A stretch of DNA of 47,620 nucleotides from JBCBRR01 sp039029235 (GTDB lineage Bacteria > Bacteroidota > Bacteroidia > Cytophagales > Amoebophilaceae): contig JBCCGO010000003.1 in the NCBI GenBank assembly GCA_039029235.1, positions 1 through 47,620 on the forward strand, written 5' to 3'. Under the pieces are notes generated by a model that was given only the letters and a program-made list of their open reading frames with translations, made no database searches and was not told where the DNA came from. The position numbers and the translations under genes are program-made. Shown one piece after another: positions 44,784-47,620 of the stretch (its first letter is position 1; each line of letters begins with the position of its first letter).

Positions 44784-45467
44784 TTATACCAGTGCCTCCA
44801 GCCTACTAGCATGCTTATAAGCCTCTTCATAAAGCTCATCCTTAGAATATGCGTTCACAATACGCTGGTAGCACCGCAGGGCTGCCTGGTAATCCTGTTG
44901 TGTCTCATAGGCCAGTGCTGCCTTTTCCAAGTAAGTAGGCGTGAAGAATGCATTGGGCTTATAATCAGCTGCTTTCAGGTAATAAGCAGCAGCCTGCAAA
45001 TAATTTTGTTGTTCAGTATAAGCATCGCCTATGAGTGTCCAGGCACGGGCTTGCAATAAATAATCCTTTGCCTTGAACTGCTTGAGGTGCTGGATGGCTT
45101 CCTCATAATCCTGCTGGCGCATATAACATATACCTGCGTAGAAATGCGCCAGGTTAGCCGTCTTCGTAGCACCATACTTCTCAATAATATCCAGAAAACC
45201 AGCATAAGTGCCATCGCTTCGCAAAGCTTGCGCAAAGTTCTCTGCCTCGAAACAATAGACCGCCGGGAATATATCCCGTTGCGCAGCAGCATCCCGTTGA
45301 TGTTGATGACGTTGCCATAGAAAAACTCCCACAACTACTGCCAGACCCATACCAGCTAGCACGTAAAATCTTCGCCAGTAATAGCCTATATAGTATTGCT
45401 GCTGCTGCACCTGCTCCTCTGTATGTTGTGCCCCCTTGCTAGAGGCTAGTGCAAGCTTTGTAGACAT
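44784..45467 (-). CDS. Membrane-anchored TPR protein (recF-associated, Bacteroidota type)
   Basis: A 227-residue protein with one N-terminal membrane segment (RFYVLAGMGLAVVVGVFLW, ~33-51) after a charged cytoplasmic leader. About four TPR units (~85-220) follow, such as AHFYAGICYMRQQDYEEAIQ and YQAALRCYQRIVNAY. The layout resembles YfgM-like proteins, which in E. coli work near the SecYEG translocon; for this branch a role is only inferred. In Bacteroidota such a gene is commonly next to recF, as here, in divergent orientation. It is a normal, moderately repetitive housekeeping TPR protein, unlike the giant ones at 11-29 kb. Confidence 0.85.
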   Translation of the reverse strand: MSTKLALASSKGAQHTEEQVQQQQYYIGYYWRRFYVLAGMGLAVVVGVFLWQRHQHQRDAAAQRDIFPAVYCFEAENFAQALRSDGTYAGFLDIIEKYGATKTANLAHFYAGICYMRQQDYEEAIQHLKQFKAKDYLLQARAWTLIGDAYTEQQNYLQAAAYYLKAADYKPNAFFTPTYLEKAALAYETQQDYQAALRCYQRIVNAYSKDELYEEAYKHASRLEALV

Positions 45468-46089
45468 AGTGACTTTAGTAACTCCACTGCATAGCTACCT
45501 CAAGGCATCAGTGGATGAGCAGCGGATATCTAGTTTGTACATACGCACGCTAGTAAACTGTTTTAGGCTTGTGAGCAAAGCAGTTTCCCTGCAAAAGCAG
45601 TGCACACGCTCAGAGGCGTCTTACCACTCGCCACAGCATGGCCTCCTAATAGTATGTTGTATCCTTACCAAAAGTGTGTATCAAACCGTCTCCACCTCGG
45701 GAGACAGCTATAGTTTTGCTATATAACCTAGCCATAATAATTTTACATCATGCCTAGGGCCAAAGAATGTACATAATCGCAGGAGCCCGCGATATACTTA
45801 TCGCCCTGCTTTGAACAAAACTACCGCTGCTATGTAGCTTCTAGAAACGGTATATAAACAGACCAGGTCCTTCAGTTGCTGACCATAGTCTGTCTGACTT
45901 GGCCTTCAAGCCAGCGCATCAACAGCATCTGGCGTTACCAGCGTAGGCAGGCTGCGCCAAAAATACTGCTGGGGCACCAGGCTTGCCCTTAGCAACCTAG
46001 TAAGCTCAGTGAATATTGCATGCTGACAATGGTTTTGCAAGCTTCCTGATGTCGTGACAAAGCTAACCAAAAACATGGAAATAGAATCT
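45468..46089. other. Divergent spacer between the TPR gene and recF
   Basis: No gene is supported. A hairpin GTCTCC (45688-45693) / GGAGAC (45700-45705) lies in the middle. Promoters for both neighbours are expected here. TGGTTTTG at 46029-46036 is one mismatch from the TAnnTTTG box and is placed about 50 bases before the recF start. Confidence 0.3.
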
Positions 46090-47208
46090 ATGCTGCTTCA
46101 GAAACTCCGGTGCTTCCGCTTTAAGAACTATAAAGATATTGAACTGACCTTTGCCACCCAACTGAATTACATAGTAGGAGCTAATGGTGCTGGCAAGACC
46201 AACCTACTCGATGCTATCCACTACTTATCCTTGACCAAAAGCGCTTTTAATCCTACCGATGCCCAGAATATTCTGCATGGCGAAGATGCGCTGGCCATAC
46301 AAGGCCACTTCTGTAAAGCAGACAAGCACTATGATGTACGGTGTATAGCGCACCAAAGCCAAGGCAAGACCCTAGCAACGAATGGGAAAGTTTACCAGAA
46401 GCTACGGAGTCATATCGGACACTTCCCGGTAGTACTCACCACCCCGTATGATGCAGACCTGATTCAGGGAAGAAGCGAAGTAAGAAGGCGATTCTTTGAC
46501 AGCATCCTTTGCCAGCTAGATAGCACCTACCTCAATACACTCGTGCAGTACCAGCAAGTACTTAAGCAGCGCAATGGCCTACTCAAGATGTACCCAGCCA
46601 AAGGCCTGCTAGACCAGGACTTGCTGCGCGCCTATGACCACCAGCTATTGCCCCTAGGACAAAGCATCTATGAGGCCAGGAAGGCCTTTGCAGCCACGTT
46701 TGTTCCAAGCTTGCAAACGCACTATCAATACTTTGTAGCAGCACCAGAAGTAGCAGGCCTAGCCTATACATCTGCAGTAGCTCACCCTGATTTTAAACAA
46801 CAGTATAGCGATAACTTACCGCAAGACCTAGCAGCCCAGTGTACTACCCTGGGAGTACATCACGATGACTTTGTCTTTACCCTCCTCAATGACCATTCTC
46901 TCAAGAAACTAGGCTCCCAAGGCCAGCAAAAATCATTCATCCTTGCCCTCAGGCTAGCCCAGTTTGCTTGCATTGAGCAAGCGCTGCACTGCAAACCCCT
47001 GCTCTTGCTGGACGATGTCTTTGATAAGCTAGATGAGCAGCGCCTCATGCGCTTGACATCTTTAGTTGCTCAGCAGCATTTCGGCCAGGTTTGGATAACA
47101 GATGCCCAAGGAACCAGAAGTATTGCCATCACGAAGCAGCTACGAGTAGATAAAGCGCTATTTAAGATCGACCAAGGCAGACTGGCAGAGCGTATTAAGC
47201 TGACTTAG
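46090..47208 (+). CDS. recF: DNA replication/repair protein RecF
   Basis: RecF is an SMC-like ATPase that, with RecO and RecR, helps load RecA at single-strand gaps. The 372-residue protein begins MLLQKLRCFRFKNYKD, the usual RecF N-terminus, which is why I prefer this ATG to the GTG at 46054. Walker A is GANGAGKTN (~29-37), the ABC-type signature lies in LGSQGQQKSFILALRLAQ (~276-293), and Walker B with the D-loop is KPLLLLDDVFDKLD (~302-315). RIGR-type sequence appears as GRSEVRRRFFD near residue 130. It is divergent from the TPR gene. Confidence 0.96.
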   Translation: MLLQKLRCFRFKNYKDIELTFATQLNYIVGANGAGKTNLLDAIHYLSLTKSAFNPTDAQNILHGEDALAIQGHFCKADKHYDVRCIAHQSQGKTLATNGKVYQKLRSHIGHFPVVLTTPYDADLIQGRSEVRRRFFDSILCQLDSTYLNTLVQYQQVLKQRNGLLKMYPAKGLLDQDLLRAYDHQLLPLGQSIYEARKAFAATFVPSLQTHYQYFVAAPEVAGLAYTSAVAHPDFKQQYSDNLPQDLAAQCTTLGVHHDDFVFTLLNDHSLKKLGSQGQQKSFILALRLAQFACIEQALHCKPLLLLDDVFDKLDEQRLMRLTSLVAQQHFGQVWITDAQGTRSIAITKQLRVDKALFKIDQGRLAERIKLT

Positions 47209-47385
47209 AGAGCGGGTGCCATACAATCCTACAATGCCAGCCAGCCCATCGTGGACAGTCCTTCGGCTAGCGAGGTAGTGTCTCAAAAAAGTGTGTGGAG
47301 CAGGGCCGTCCTAGGGCTCCTGTCACTGACTAGATCGGTCAAGTAAATGAAAATATCTGCATCATTCACATTTCTTGTTCGAATT
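47209..47385. other. Short spacer with a transposon-end-like motif
   Basis: Around 47277-47300 the sequence GTGTCTCAAAAAAGTGTGTG closely resembles that at 520-541. In both places the motif is followed by pieces of the same nuclease gene family in the same orientation. Confidence 0.35.
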
Positions 47386-47620
47386 TTAAGCAAAATATAA
47401 AATGTCTCTAGATGCCTCTAGCAATTTGTAAGCACCCTGCCCTCCTCGGCCTGGGGGGCCACCTTGCGAGGGCCCCCAAACCTCTCCTATCTTATCTCCT
47501 GTCTGGTGGAAGCTCGCCGAGAGGTGCAAGAGCTCCTGTAGCGTAGTCTCAAATGCTAATACTTTCTCCACAGCCAGCAGGCGGGCCAAACGGTAGTACC
47601 TATTTGGGTCTATCTGTAGC
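47386..47620 (-). pseudogene. Fragment of a second AAA-like/PD-(D/E)XK nuclease gene (continues past the edge)
   Basis: The minus strand from the window edge reads RLLAVEKVLAFETTLQELL and HLSASFHQTGDK, matching RLLALGKVLEFETTLRELL and HLSASFHQTGDK in the copy at 808-2120. Over 47490-47620 about nine in ten bases agree with 1139-1268. Just after FHQTGDK the homology stops, and the frame reads unrelated IGEVWGPSQ... to a stop at 47386. The nuclease core (GRADVLLIP, LEYKV) is therefore missing, so this copy is truncated at its 3' end. Confidence 0.75.

Overview
The window looks like a chromosomal piece from a Bacteroidota bacterium living inside eukaryotic cells, most like the Amoebophilus/Cardinium group; I cannot name the genus. 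The evidence is Bacteroidota-style tRNA-Asn and tRNA-Glu genes, typical Bacteroidota gene pairs (nif3 with a COG1579 zinc-ribbon gene, recF beside a membrane-anchored TPR gene), few visible Shine-Dalgarno sequences, very large eukaryote-like TPR/HEAT/NACHT proteins, and many decayed genes and transposon remnants. Base composition looks close to balanced by eye, which is high for the known members of that group.

Layout. Positions 1-5160 are mostly a gene graveyard: the tail of an IS5-type transposase, a broken AAA-like/PD-(D/E)XK nuclease gene, a decayed copy of a RelA/SpoT-type HD domain, and fragments of CAP and LysM genes, with one intact pirin gene among them. Positions 5171-10912 hold housekeeping genes: dnaB (minus), tRNA-Asn, rsmA, tRNA-Glu, yicC and an O-methyltransferase. 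Positions 10953-29048 are the accessory island, all on the minus strand: a signal-peptide protein with a nucleotidyltransferase-like domain and about 15 TPRs; a protein with two STAND NTPase modules (NACHT and NB-ARC) separated by HEAT repeats and followed by TPRs; a signal-peptide HEAT+TPR protein; and a broken stub of the same family. These genes share long modules and appear to have been built from each other by recombination. A diverged ~150-base repeat lies upstream of this gene family.

Positions 29728-47208 return to housekeeping genes: a DUF2256 gene interrupted by TGA, trhO, a rluB-type pseudouridine synthase gene, a zinc-ribbon coiled-coil gene with nif3, mfd, a sodium:solute symporter followed in another frame by a degenerate kinase/HD protein, lptB with recJ, a TPR gene, and recF. 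The right edge carries a second copy of the nuclease gene fragment seen at the left, so related sequences in the same orientation bracket the window.

The housekeeping genes cover replication and repair (dnaB, recF, recJ, mfd), rRNA/tRNA modification (rsmA, rluB, trhO), LPS export (lptB) and possibly (p)ppGpp turnover (HD protein). The best candidate for an undescribed system is the 11-29 kb island: two Sec-signal proteins and one twin-STAND protein made from interchangeable N-terminal, HEAT, NTPase and TPR parts. Their role, host-directed effector or STAND-type defence, cannot be settled from the sequence alone.
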